The notes beneath the pieces are model-generated. The model was given only the letters and a program-made list of their open reading frames with translations, ran no database searches and was not told the DNA's origin. 64,000 nt of DNA from Limnanthes douglasii subsp. nivea (lineage: Eukaryota; Streptophyta; Magnoliopsida; Brassicales; Limnanthaceae). Shown in pieces: positions 43,121-55,900 of the stretch. Numbering within the stretch: position 1 is the first letter of the stretch; each line of letters opens with the position of its first letter. A program made the translations under genes and the position numbers. The stretch lies in assembly GCA_036936605.1 (NCBI GenBank), contig JAUPFV010000002.1, positions 246,967,305 through 247,031,304 of the forward strand, written 5' to 3'.

Positions 43121-43900
43121 AACAATCTTGAATTGGAATGTTCGTGGGCTTGGGAACAAAGAAACAATGGCTAGACTAAAGGCTCTAATTTTTTAAAAAA
43201 AAAACCTAATTTCATGGCTTTTCAAGAGCCTATCATCAATCATACCAATCTTGATCAGATATCTAAAAATCTAGGTTTCAATGGTTATACTCACAATATC
43301 AATAATAAAATCTGGGTATTATAAAGAAGAGATTTCCTAGTTGATGTAATATTCAATGATGGACAAGTTATCCATATGAATGTTAAGCACATTAATGACA
43401 ACAAGAACTTCAAAGTTTCGTGGGACAATCTAAGATCTTTGGAAGATGTCAGTATTAAATGGATAATATTGGAGGACTTCAACATTATTACTAACACTAA
43501 TGAGCAACTACATTGCACTTCTAATTGTGTAAATAGTGTGGATGATTTCAATAATTTTATTCTGGATTGTAACCTAACAGATGCATGTTATTTTGGCAAT
43601 AGATATACTTGGACTAATGAAAGACAATAGAGGAGACTGGATATGGTGCTCGACAATAATAGTTGGCTCAACTTCTTTGACACTACTAAGTTCATTCATC
43701 TAGCCAAGATTTGTTCTTACCACTCACCATTAAGTGTGTCTATTGCATCTACTTATCTAAAAACCAGATCATCCTTCAAGTTTTTAAACATGTGGGCACT
43801 CCTTAAGGACTTTTACAAGATGGTTGAAAATAACTGGCATCCTACTGCAATTGGGAATTCTATCTCGAAATTATGCTTCAAATTAAAAAGACTCAAGTCT
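43121..43900 (+). pseudogene. LINE ORF2 endonuclease domain
   Basis: The AP-endonuclease-type domain begins ILNWNVRGLGNKETMARLKAL (about 43127-43190) and continues with IIHTNLDQI-like words, KWIILEDFNII (43458-43490; the family G-D-F-N has become E-D-F-N), YFGNRYTWTNE (43589-43620) and CSYHSPL (about 43713-43733), where the catalytic Asp of S-D-H-S-P-L is Tyr. A stop at 43628 and frameshifts break it. Confidence 0.9.
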
Positions 43901-45330
43901 GAGCTTAAGGTGTGGAATGAGGAGGTATTTGGGAACACCTTTAACTCAATCAAAGCTATTGAGGAGGAAATTAGTTATAAAGAGGCTAACTATCTATCAA
44001 CTAACTCTATTGAAGAAAATGATCTCTTGAATTCAGCTAAAAACGCTTATCTTATTCTTCTCGCTAGAGAGAGGCCTATTGGGAGCAGAAAACACATTCT
44101 ATTTGGCTCAAAGACAGTGATAAGAACAATGCCTTCTTTCATAATTTTGCGAAAACAAGAAACCAGAAGAATAAGATACACAGGATTTGGATTGGCTCTA
44201 CATGGTTTGAAGACCCTTCAATGGCTGGTGACTTTGTTGTTGATTACTACAAGGATTTGATGGCAAATCTCCCTAATCCCTGGAACTCCAATATGATTCT
44301 AGACTATATACCTAAGCTTGTCAAGGATGAAGACAATGAAAGTTTTATGGTTTATCCTTCTAAAGATGAAATTTACTCCGTTGTCAAGGGTTTGAATCCT
44401 AATTCAGCAGCTGGTCTTGATGGCTTTAACGGGAAATTCTACCAAGTGTGTTGGCCTATTATTGCTAATGACCTATTTGATGCTATTTGTGAGATTTTCA
44501 AGGGCTCTATTACTTCTATTGGGATCTATGCTACGATTTTATGTATGATTCCTAAAAATATAAATCCTAAGTCTTGGAAAGAATTCAGACCGATCAACTT
44601 AACTACCTTATTTAACAGAATTGTGTCTAAATTGATAAACAACCTGCTATCTACGATTCTGCCTAATCTTATCTCTGAGGTTCAAGGTTCTTTTGTTCAG
44701 GGGAGAGATATTCATGAGAATATTATGACTGCTAAAGAGCTAGCCTTTGACCAAAATCTAAAAACAAGAGGTGGAAACATTTTTTTGAAACTTGATATGG
44801 CCAAAGGCTTTGATAGGCTTGACCACACCTTCCTCCTACGTATTCTTACTTCATTTTGGTTCAGTCAGGACTTTTTAATGCTAATAGAGAAAGGTATTGA
44901 AAATTTTCATTTTTCTGTGGTTGTCAACGGGAAAGCTAAAGGTTTCCTCAAATATAATAAAAGGCTAAGACAAGGTGACCTTGGTCATCTAGCCTCTTTA
45001 TTTTGGCAGAAGAATATTTTCTTAGGGGGCTGGAGAGATTAGTTAGTGAATATCCTATTATAAAATATAAAAGTAGAAGCAATATAAGCATACCTGTTTT
45101 GGCATTTGTATATGACTTGTTGATTTTTTGCAATGAAGCCTCCTCTTCCATCTCTAAAATCATGATTTTGTTGTCTCATTGTGAAGAAACTTCAGGTCAA
45201 TTGATTAATAAAGAGAAATCAAAGTTGATTGTTTCTAAGAATCTCCTCCTCAAAGAATTACTGACTTGGAATCTAAGATGGGTTGGAAGCACAACCACCT
45301 GTCATTCAAATATCTGGGAGCACCTGTAAG
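43901..45330 (+). pseudogene. LINE ORF2 reverse transcriptase
   Basis: One long frame from 44221: KGLNPNSAAGLDGFNGKFYQ, FRPINLTTLFNRIVSKLI, ISEVQGSFVQGRDIHENI and FLKLDMAKGFDRLDHTFL. After RLRQGD a frameshift (about 44978) moves to LAEEYFLRGLERLV and VYDLLIFCNEA (about 45109-45140). The palm motif F-A-D-D reads VYDL, so the first catalytic Asp is lost. Confidence 0.92.
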
Positions 45331-47146
45331 TAACATTAATTCAATCGTTAAGTATGATGAATTAATTTTTAAAGTAAGAGCTAAAATAGCTGACTGAGAT
45401 CAAACTGTATTAATTTTTGGTGGTAGAATGATCCTGATTCAGTATATTCTTTATACTTTTCCTACTTATACTATTCAAAGTTCTGTGTTTCCTAAGACTG
45501 TAATTCAAAGATTCATACTATCTTCAACAAATTTATATGGGTATCTAAAGAAGGGAATCATACTATCAATTGGGCTAAGTGATCTACTGTCTGCAAGCGT
45601 TTTGAAGAGTGTGACTTAAATATGAGGAAGATTTATGATCTTCAAAATGATTTCTCTCACAAATTATGGTTTAATATCATAACCCAAAAATATTTTTTGT
45701 CCAGATTTATGGTCTCCATTTACTGTAAAAGTCTTCACCCTTTAATTGCTCCTATCAGAAGCTCTAGTACCATGACTAGACTACTCAATGCCAAGGACAG
45801 TGCTGAAAGTCTTATTTGCTGGCACATTGGTGAAGCTAAAATGGACATCAGGCTGGATAAATAGTGCTTAATTCATCCTTTTAAGATATTCAATCAGGAG
45901 GAGGAAATAATTGGGTTTAATTGTAGAGAAGTTAGGGAGTTTTGGGACAATGGCACTTGAAATTTGGCCAAGCTGGAGGATATTTCTGTTATTTTAAATG
46001 AAAGGATCCATGATTCTATCTATTAGTTTGTATCTAATGATGGCCACTTTAACATTAAATCTACTTGAAATGTTATCAGACTGAAAAGAAATATCTCTAA
46101 CTTTTGGAAGAAAACCTGAAACCAAATTACTCCTCGAAAATGCTCCATTCTTCTTTAAAGAGCTGTTCACAACTCGATCTCAGTGGATATTGTCCTGCAA
46201 AAAAAAGAACATCCATTTAGCATCTAAATGTCAACAATGTGACAGCATTGAAAGTATCAATCACGTTCTTCTTAGCTGTGAGAAAGCATGGGATGTCTGG
46301 TGCCATTTTGCTGCTATTTTCAACATATTCATTACTAGAAATTTGACTCTCTCCCACATGGTGAGGACCTGGTATTGGTTAACTGATAGAATGGTACACA
46401 TTCGTACCATTCTACCTTCTATCATCTTATAGGTTTTATGGTCTTCCAGAAACAGTATGAGACATAAAGGGAAGACATTTAGTTCTACCTCCATGATTTT
46501 CTACATTAAGAATATTTTGGCCTCTTTAGACAGAGCCCATCTCTTCAAGAGTACGTACTAGGGTTTAGACAAAAATGCTGGTCATAGTCTTGGTTGCATT
46601 AACTTTCTAGACAAACCTAGGGTCACTTTATCTCTTGCTTGGAACAACCCTAAACTAAACAGATTTAAACTAAATTGCAATGGAGCATGTAGTCGCTCTA
46701 GGGAGTCCAGTGGAGGGGGTCTAGTGAGAGACAATGAATGTACAATTTTATTTGGCTATGGCCGTTTCTATGGCAAAAGCTCCCCGGTGGTGGCTAAGTG
46801 TAGGGCATTGTTGGGCGGGCTAATTCTCTGTTATGAAAGAGGTCTCAACCATTTGGACATTGAAACGGACTCCTTTATTCTTACTGAAATGATTCTTTAT
46901 GGAAAAAATCATTGGTTTATAAAGCCAATTCTTTCTTGTTGTTGGAATCTAATATCATCAAACATGAGGCTTATTCATATCTTCCGGGAACCGAATGAAT
47001 CGGCAGATTGGATTGCAAAAGAAACGTTATCTTCCAATCATACCATGGAATTTACCCAGAATGATGTCCCAAGCTATCTTAGAGAAATTACATTCTTAGA
47101 AGGGTTGGGAACGAGGTATTTGAGAAGGGATCCCTACCCTTATTAA
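45331..47146 (+). pseudogene. LINE ORF2 C-terminal region (zinc finger, RNase H)
   Basis: It contains the connecting region, a zf-RVT-type Cys/His cluster (KCQQCDSIESINHVLLSCEKAWDVW, about 46220-46300) and a plant RVT_3-type RNase H (KLNCNGACSRSRESSGGGLVRDNE, YERGLNHLDIETDS, HIFREPNESADWIAKE, 46665-47040). The stop is at 47144. Stops at 45840, 45960 and other places. Confidence 0.88.
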
Positions 47147-47782
47147 TTCGATTCTTCTTCAGAAGGTTTTAAGAAAGGTTTTAAGAAATCAAACATGTTT
47201 CTTTGTTGATTCGTTCTGGATCTCATTTCTCGTTCTCGAATCTTCTGGGTCTTGTTTTCATCTTTAATTTCATCTCGAACCTCGTTATCGAATCTGAAGC
47301 TTTGTTCTGGCTCTTCGTTTGTTGTGAATCTCGTTCTCGAATCTCCTTGATCTGGAATTCAAGTTGTGTGCATCGTTGAATATGTGGGAAGAAAAACTAG
47401 CTTCTGAAATTAGTCTCATGCTGTTGAGAGAGATTGAGGGCTCGATGGTTTTGAATTCGGGACTGGCTTTAGGGTTTAAAATCTCCCAATGATCTAGAGG
47501 TCAATCTGAACTGTTTATTGGCAATCTCCTTCGATCTGGTGGTTTTGTAGTGAGGATGTAGTGGTTCGATGGTTTTGAATTTGGAGACTGGCTTTAGGGT
47601 TTGAAGTCTCGCAGTAAAATGCCTAAGAAAATAACTTGTATTAACTGTTATTTTATTTAGTTTTGTTATTTTATCTCTAGACTAGATCTTACCTCTTGGA
47701 CTTTATTTGTCTGGTTCTTGGTGACCCAACTTTTACTTGCAATAAAACAAATCAATTCTATAAATAAATTCAAAAAAACAAA
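47147..47782 (+). other. LINE 3' UTR
   Basis: It has repeats of the phrase CTCGTTCTCGAATCT and two copies of ATGGTTTTGAATT(C/T)GG...GACTGGCTTTAGGGTTT (47447-47480 and 47571-47606), then an A-rich end with AAAACAAA words before the target duplication. Confidence 0.75.
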
Positions 47783-47802
47783 AAACTACTAATATGTACA
47801 AA

Positions 47803-48904
47803 CATCAGGGTGCTTATTTGAAATTTTGTATAGTAACCAGATGAGACGCTCTGAATTTTAACTACGGAATTAGGTTTTAGTGCAACTCTGGATTATCAGA
47901 TTAGCTTTGGTTAGGGCAGTAAACAAACCTTGCCCACTTTCTGCAATATTTTAACCCAAGAACAATGACCTTATAAGAAAAAACAAAAATAATGGATGAG
48001 ATATCTTTGTCTCTAACTGTTAAAATATATGCCTCAATCTTTGATGATAAGAAAAGTAAAGAATAATTTTGTGTAATAATTTGGCATTTCGTTTTAAATT
48101 TAAATGACACCTTACAAGTTCTAATCCTTAGAACTGGCTTATCCTCACTTTCATCTCCATTAACATTTCAACTAAAATTAAAAGTGCCTCTTACCTTAAA
48201 ACTTTTATTAAGTAGGATCAATAACATCTAAAAAGCACTAGAACATATAGAGAAATTTTACATTCTTTTGTCAAATTGTTCATCAAATTACTCGACAAAT
48301 TTAATTTTTGTCATCACTTCGTAACGATATGTTGAAGTAGTCGAACTATAAATGCATAGGTTGCAACCATGTTCATCTAAAAAAAACCCAATCATTTGAA
48401 GATTTCTTAACATTTACTTTTTATACACCTCAAGTTTCTTAACCTAATTAGGTTCGATCTCTAATTAATCTTCGGACTGTTTATTTTTCCTAATATTTAA
48501 TTTATTAAATTTGAATGATATTCTATCACTTTTTAGATTAGACTACATAATGCTTTCGATAATTGGTTTTCCAATTTTAAAACGGGCCACGTTATTTTTT
48601 TAATTGATAATCCATAAATATTTAGTTTTTTACGGTAAAAAATAAACTAACTGTAAGAAAGTTTCACAAGTTAAATGATTAATACAACTATATGGTATAT
48701 CGTTTTGGACTATCAACCTCTTATACATATAGTTTACTGACTAATTAAAATCGTTTGGTAAAATCCTCTAATATATGATTTTACAAATCCGTAAATTCAA
48801 CTTATAATTACATTCAAATGCGAAAAGATTAAAAAAAAATAGTGACGCATATAAATTAAAATAAAATTCATGTCACACCAAACATCAAAATTTCTAACGA
48901 TTAA
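47803..48904. other. AT-rich non-coding sequence
   Basis: It continues the sequence interrupted by the LINE at 30834. No coding motif or strong repeat was recognised. Confidence 0.4.
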
Positions 48905-49075
48905 CTTTTTGATTTTAGTACTAGCCCAGTTAGCGGAGTAAGGTAAGTTCGTGATCAATAAATATGTGTTCGAGTTCCTCTACAAACACTTACTATTGTA
49001 TCATAACAGGGTTTATCCAGTGCGCACTAGTTGAATAGCGGCTGCGGAGTCCCTCCAAAAGAAAAAAAAAACAAT
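48905..49075 (+). mobile_element. tRNA-derived SINE, copy 2 (internally deleted)
   Basis: It begins with a good tRNA-like head TAGCCCAGTTAGCGG and a box B-like GTGTTCGAGTTCC. It lacks the central GGTTTATCTTTTGG part and ends GGGTTTATCCAGTGCGCAC...TAGCGGCTGCGGAGTCCCTCC plus an A-rich tail. Confidence 0.75.
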
Positions 49076-49084
49076 GAATTATAT

Positions 49085-49250
49085 GTCAATATTTCCTCTA
49101 CAAACGTTTTGTTTTGAGACAGTCATCTTGTGGGGTTTACCTTTTGGTGCTCGGTTGCAGGCTATTACGTCATACTATGGGTTTACCCTGTGCACACTCA
49201 TTGAATAGCGGCCGCGGGTTCCTTCCGAAAAAATAAAATCAATAAATTAT
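49085..49250 (+). mobile_element. tRNA-derived SINE, copy 3 (5'-truncated, tandem to copy 2)
   Basis: It begins at CCTCTACAAACG, has the central part GGGGTTTACCTTTTGGTGCTCGG and ends TAGCGGCCGCGGGTTCCTTCC plus an A-rich tail. The tails of copies 2 and 3 are both followed by AAT(A/G)AATTATAT(A/G)TCA, so the pair looks like a tandem duplication including the target site. Confidence 0.75.
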
Positions 49251-49844
49251 ATATCACCATTTTTGTACCTATTTTGAGGCTAATTGTCCAACCATTGATA
49301 ATTCAATTTTTATTGTTTTTGTAAAGTATGTTTTAAAAATAGACAACTAATTATTTAGGAAATTGATATTGGAGACGGATCAGAAATCAAAACCCGCCTA
49401 TTCTAACAAATGTTAATCGTATACAACAATTCCGAAAATAATTTGATGGAGACTATCTTGACTCCCTACCAAAACAAATGTTAATCGTATACAACAATTC
49501 CGAAAATAACCCGCCTATTCTAACACATGCTATAGAGTCGTATCATTTATATTTTAGTCGTTGATAATTTAACAAGCAAAAGCTATGACTCCCTACCAGA
49601 TCAAAAGAATACAAGCCACAATCAACAATCAGTTCATTTCATAGCGCATATCTGATGCATGCATTCTAATTACCTTATAATACAGCTTAGCTTTCATGTC
49701 AAATTCATTACACTATAACAACGCATACTTTCTTTGAAAAAAACATACTTTCTACTTATTTTAATATCATTTTCCTTTTGCTTCATAAGTACAATACCAA
49801 TACATGTTTAGTATTAATGATGTTACATTCCACCAAATTAGAGA
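49251..49844. other. Upstream region of the glycosylase gene
   Basis: It contains the shuffled direct repeat listed separately (49392-49525) and otherwise AT-rich sequence with no recognised motif. Confidence 0.45.
49392..49525. repeat. Shuffled direct duplication
   Basis: A 37-base block (AACAAATGTTAATCG...AAAATAA) is identical at 49405-49441 and 49473-49509. A second block AACCCGCCTATTCTAACA precedes the first copy but follows the second copy, so the order of the two blocks is swapped. Confidence 0.9.
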
Positions 49845-49874
49845 GACCTAATATATATATATATATATTAGGTC
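49845..49874. promoter_or_regulatory. 30-bp perfect palindrome in the gene promoter
   Basis: GACCTA, then AT repeats, then TAGGTC form a perfect inverted repeat with no spacer. It lies 43 bases before the ATG at 49917 and is the only TATA-like sequence close to the gene; the TA run could serve as the TATA region, or the palindrome as a cruciform. Confidence 0.7.
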
Positions 49875-49916
49875 ATTTAAGACAAGAGAGCTAGTTCCTA
49901 ATTATCTTTCTCTAAA

Positions 49917-52900
49917 ATGTCTAAAACCAATATGAAGAAACAAAAGAACAAAAGCAAGTTAAAAGAACAAGAGAAATCCTTGAGCCATAATCTATTGTGT
50001 AACCATCTAAAGAATATTTACCCGATCTCGCTTCGAAAGAGCACTTCATCCCTATCATTGTCATCGTCGATATCATTAACTTTGTCGCAGAACTCGAACG
50101 ATTCTTCTCTTGCAGATTCTACTTCTTCATTGGAGCGAAGAATTTCTACGGCTCTTGATCGGTTGATGGCTCAGCCAGAAAGAAGAAATTTATTGGTTAG
50201 TAACCACGATCTTCTGCAACAACGAATGCAAGATTCGAGTGAAGAGTTAAGGAGGTGTAATTGGATCACAAAGAATAGTGGTATGCTACTGATATATATT
50301 TGAATGATGAAATACTTTTCGTCATGTATAAAGTTTAACACAATATATAACTTCGACCTAACTTGTTACAGATAAAGCTTATGTGTCCTTCCATGATGAG
50401 CAATGGGGTGTTCCAGTTTATGATGATAAGTAGGTTCATTATAATTATTTAATTATGATTAGTGAACTTTGGATTATTATTGATTCTATTCTTGTTGAAC
50501 AGACAGTTGTTTGAGCTGCTTGCTTTGTGTGGGATGCTCATGGATTATAATTGGACTGAAATTCTCAAAAGAAAACAGCTTTTCAGGTAATTCCTTATTA
50601 TAAATATTCCATATATAACTTTAGCAATTTTTTCTGTGCATGGAAAATAATATGAATTTAAAGAGTTATATACTATACGAGGGCGTAAACTTCACATTCC
50701 TGCATTCAAATTTGGCCTTCCCCCTAATACATTACATGTGGCCAGGTTTTAGATTTATGAGCTACGGTGAGGACACTTTCTCTCTTTTAAAAAGTGAGTT
50801 TGATTCAAATCTAGACATAAGTTTGTTAACAGTTTACCCGAATGCTAAATTTATCGGTTCGGTTACTATAAAAGAACTTTTTATTTTTTTTGAACTAAAC
50901 CAAAATTGTTTAGGATCGGTTTGGTTTGGTTCGATCCTATTCAATTTCGATTTAATCTGGTTTTAGTTCGCTCCGGTCTCAGTCTATTCTAGTTTAGTTT
51001 TAGTTTTGACGGAATCAGATAGGACTACTAAGCTTATCGGTTCGGATCCGACCAAACAAATAAGATTACGGTTTTGATTTTTGAAACAGGTAAGAATCGA
51101 TTCGGTCCGATTTTGGTTCATTTTGATCCGACTCGATTCGAATAGGTTTGATCTATTAAAATTTTAAAAATAAATAAATTCAATTTTAATTTATTTTTTT
51201 ATTTAAAATAAATATAAAAATTAAAATTTAGAAGTTAAATTTGAATGAGTTGGTCGTTAAGTAATAATTTTACCAATAATACATTGTAGAAAATAAACTA
51301 AATAAAATAATAGCTGGTTTTCAGGTTTTATCGATTCGATTCCTCATCGGTTTTAATGATTTGATAATTTATCGATTTAGTCGATTTTATCAGTTTTATT
51401 GATTCGATTTAGTCGATTTTATCACTTTTATTGATTCGATTTCAAAATAATTTTACCAATTTAGTTTATTATCTGTTTTTGATTTTAAAATGGATCCGCA
51501 AAACAAACCTTTAAAATTTGATGTGATTCTTACCGGTTCACTTTCGGTGCGGTAACCATTTCTCATGAATCATTAACAACCCTAACTAAAGTACATGGCT
51601 TTGATGTACATATATTGATATTACTGATCATCACCATATATTAGGACAACAAACCCGTAACACGGTTCGTAAAGATGAACAAATCTGATACTAAATTTTA
51701 TGTCGGAACGAAAAGCTTGATTTTTTTCAATGAATAATCATATGAATATAATAGACTATGACTATTAGAATTTACGAATGATGGCTAAATATTTGTCACT
51801 AATAACGGATAGATACAAGTAAGTGACGACAAATAAATATTGATAATAATGATAAACAAACATTTCTATTTTATTATCTTTATTATGCCTCTTTAAGTTG
51901 GAGTTCGGAGAGAGAATTAGGATAGTTTTAAAGCTAAAAAAGAGTTGGCATTGGAGTGGAAATGGTTTATGCAATAGCATCTACAAGGTGATATTGAAAA
52001 GTGACACGAGTAAGATCAATAAGAGATAGCAAATGAAATTATATTAAGCAGTTGTATTTGCAACAGAGTGATATTCTCATTATTCCATTTTCTACTCGCG
52101 GTATACTTTTTTTTTATCTCGGCTCATTATTCAATTGTCATGTATTTAGTTATTGAACCTCAAAGTTTTGTTTTTATGTGCTAAGTTTATCGATTCGGTT
52201 ACCATAAAAAACATTTTATTTTTTTAACCAAACCAAAATTGTTTAGAATCGTTTTGGTTTGGTTCCATCCTATTCGATTTCAATTTAATTTCAATTTAAT
52301 CTGGTTTTAGTTCGCTCCAGTCTCAGTCTATTTTAGTTTAGTTTTAGTTTTGACGGAATCAGATAGGAACGCTAGGCTTATCGGTTCGAACCCGACCGAA
52401 CAAGTAAAATTTCGGTTTTGATTTTTGAAACAGGTAAGAATCGATTCGGTCCGATTTTGGTTCGTTTTGATCCGACTCGATTCGAATCGGTTTGATCTAT
52501 TAAAATTTTAAAAATAAATAAATTAATTTTTTTTTACTTTTTTATTTAAAATAAATATAAAAATTAAAATTTAGAAGTTAAATTTGAATTAGTTGGTCGT
52601 TAAGTAATAATTTTACCAATTATCGTAGAAGATAAACTAAATAAAATAATAACTGGTTTTCATGGTTTTATCGATTCGATTCCTCATCGGTTTTAATGAT
52701 TTAACGATTTATCGATTTAGTTGATTTTATCAGCTTTATTGATTCGATTTAGTCGATTTTATCATTTTTATTGATTCGGTTTCGAAATAATTTTACCAAT
52801 TCAGTTTATTATCTGTTTCTGTTTTTAAAATGGATCTGCAAAACAAATCTTTAAAATTTGATGTGATTCTTACCGGTTCACTTTCGGTGCGGTAACCAAT

Positions 52901-55900
52901 TCTCATGAATCATTAACAATCCTAAATAAAGTATGTGCCTTTGATGAACATATATTGATATTATGGATCATCACCATATATTAGGACAACTAGCACGGTT
53001 CGTAAAGATGAACAAATCTGATACTAAATTTTATGTCGGAACGAAATGCGTGATTTTCACGATTAGAATTTACGAATGATGGCTAAATATTTGTCACTAA
53101 TAACGGATAGATACAAGTAAGTGAACGACAAATAAATATTGATAATAATGATAAACAAACATTCCTAATTTATTATCTTTATTACGCCTCTTTGAGTTGG
53201 AGTTCGGAGAGAGAATTAGGATAGTTTTAAAGCTAAAAAAAAAGTTTGGCATTGGAGTTGAAGTGGTTTAGTAATAGCATATACGAGGTGATATTGAAAA
53301 GTGACATGAGTAAGATCAATAAGAGATAGAAAAAGAAATTATATTAAGCAGTTGTATTTGCAACAGAGTGATATTCTGACTTAGTGGAGGATCTAACAAT
53401 TGTTCGTTGCATTTTACCAACTGAAACTAAGAATGACAAGATCAATGGTTTTGCTTTGATGGATTGCAGAGATATTGGACATTGTCACAACTTTTAGTGA
53501 TTATTTTTAGGTGAATTTTAATCTATTTGATTCGTCCACGAGAAGGTGTGTCATAGGTGGTGGCTAGCATAGTCCATGTTTCACGTGATGTTTTTACTTA
53601 GACAAGAGATGGTATGAGGGTGTGTGAGATTGAACAAATGATTGTATTCAAGATCAATTGGTCATGTTGTATCCATAGGATGTGAGGACTGTTGGATTTA
53701 GTTATATCATTTAGTGTGAGAATGGCCGAGAGATATGACTTGATTTCATAATCTCTTAAAAGGTTATATATGATTAATCTCATCGAAAGAAAGTAAATAG
53801 AGTTGGATTTGGTTGTATTATTTAGTCTCATAGTGGTTGGGGGTATGACTTAGAGCTATATTATCTCAAAAGGTCATATTTGATGAAGAGAGTCTCAAAT
53901 TATAGTTTTTATGAGAAGTAATTTATGGAGTTTAATTTTAAAGAGATTTGGATATCAACATTTGTGCTGATAAGGGTGTTGTGAGAATCATTTGTGTTGA
54001 GAATTGAGGTGGAAGGGTTAGATATGGTTTATGATTAATGAGGATAAAATTGAGAAGAATAATGAAATTAAACTAAAAAAATATTTTCTTATATAAACTT
54101 AAAAAAAAAATTAAAAACATACTGCGAGACAGTTAAATAATTATCCGCTTACACAACAAAAGACATGAAAAAAGAAAAATATAAATATATTCGCATATCA
54201 TAATAGAATGAGTGTTTTATTTCTTTTCATTGAACAACCGTATACATACAATATAGACTAGGAAGATTACAAGTTGCTTATGACAAATATATAACAAATT
54301 ATTATCTATATTAAATGTATATTAGAGCTTAAATATTTACAACTATGTGGAATTTTTTGGATTAATGTGGACAAAACATGAAAAATGAAGAGTTCGGGTT
54401 AGGGTAATGTACTTTTCTAATTTTAAAACGCCAAAAAAGTCGATCGTGTTACAAAATTGAAAATAATAATCACCAATATATGACATGGCTTGATATAATA
54501 TTAAAGAATATAAGATCAATATATTTTGATCCAATAGAATATTAGTTTGACACAAGCCGCAACAAGATAAGGTGAATTATATATGTACTGTTAGAAAACG
54601 AGAAATATATAAAAAAAATATAGATTTCAGGTAGTCATAATTTGTCGAGATTTTTTTTTCAGATGATAGACTTGAGACACGTATTAGATAATTTTTTTCA
54701 AAAAAATTCACCTTACAATTACTAGACTTCTCATTAAAAGATAAAAATATGAAAAATATTTAATTTTATATGAAAATAAAAAGATATCAAAAGTATGATC
54801 GATAAATATTTAGTAATGTCGAAGATTCTAGCAGTATATAATTAAAAAAAATTATTAGATGGTGCGATTTGTCTCTCATTATTCTAGGTTACATGGTTTA
54901 AGAAAACCTTACAAATTTATGTATCTTCTTTGAAAATCACATATCTTTTCCGAAAGATTTAAGTTTAAAAATTTTAAAACATAGCGACATAAATATTGGT
55001 GCTCGCTGCAGTGAGCTACGATTGACAAGCATTCATAACTATTGGGTGTAACCAAAGTCTCACATCGGTTAGACATAGGAATTATCACGTGTATATAAGT
55101 AAGAACATATTTTCACTATATGAAATCTTTTGGAAGTTGGCGATAAATACGTGCATACAAATATGCATATCTGCAACAATGGCTATATGAGCTTCCAAGT
55201 CCTGCTCCTATAGTCATGTTCGAGGTGAAAGATCTGTTGTAAAAATTTATGACTCGGGTGTGGTGAACAAAACACAACCTGGCGACAGTGCACTAATAGA
55301 AATCCTTAATTTTGTTTGAGAAAATACTTTATTTGGTGCAATCAAAATCTCACATCGGCTAAAATTTTGAATGATCAATGGTATATAAAATAAAACATAT
55401 TCTTACTAGTATGTATCTTTTGAAACTGGACCAAAACAAAAGTATGCGGATTATCGGCTCCAAAAGAAACAATATTATACTTGTTATAATTCCAACAATT
55501 AGAATCTATCTCAGTGCCTAAACCGATGTCACTGCTTGCTTCAATCCTATTTTATTTTCTCGATCCAACTGGATCTCATTACCGATCACTTCATTTAATA
55601 CCAATTTAAAGATATTTGACTCAACCTGAATCAACACGAACCCAACAAAATTTGAAGTAATTCTGCTTACGTTGTTATTCATTTTGACAATGCTTAACAC
55701 TCTTAACATATTTCATAGCAACAAAAAATAGAAACATGAATCATTGTACATAGGGATGGCAAACCTCTTCCTCTCATAATACTTGTTTTCGGAGTAGGTT
55801 AAAGTTATATGATCTAACAGTTTATCATGGTGCATGTCTTTTTAACTCTGGTTTGATATGACCAAAACTTAAAAACATAAATAACTATGATTTTGAATGT

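Larger units (their letters stand above)
30835..47782 (+). mobile_element. LINE (L1-type non-LTR retrotransposon) split by two LTR insertions
   Basis: A perfect 20-base direct repeat (30815-30834 and 47783-47802, AAACTACTAATATG...) flanks an L1-type element. It has a 5' UTR, ORF1 with DUF4283 and zinc knuckle, ORF2 with endonuclease, RT, zinc-finger and RNase H regions, a 3' UTR and an A-rich end. Removing Gypsy-2 (10.5 kb) and the solo LTR (0.36 kb) leaves about 6.1 kb, a normal size for a full-length plant LINE. Both ORFs are broken. Confidence 0.93.
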
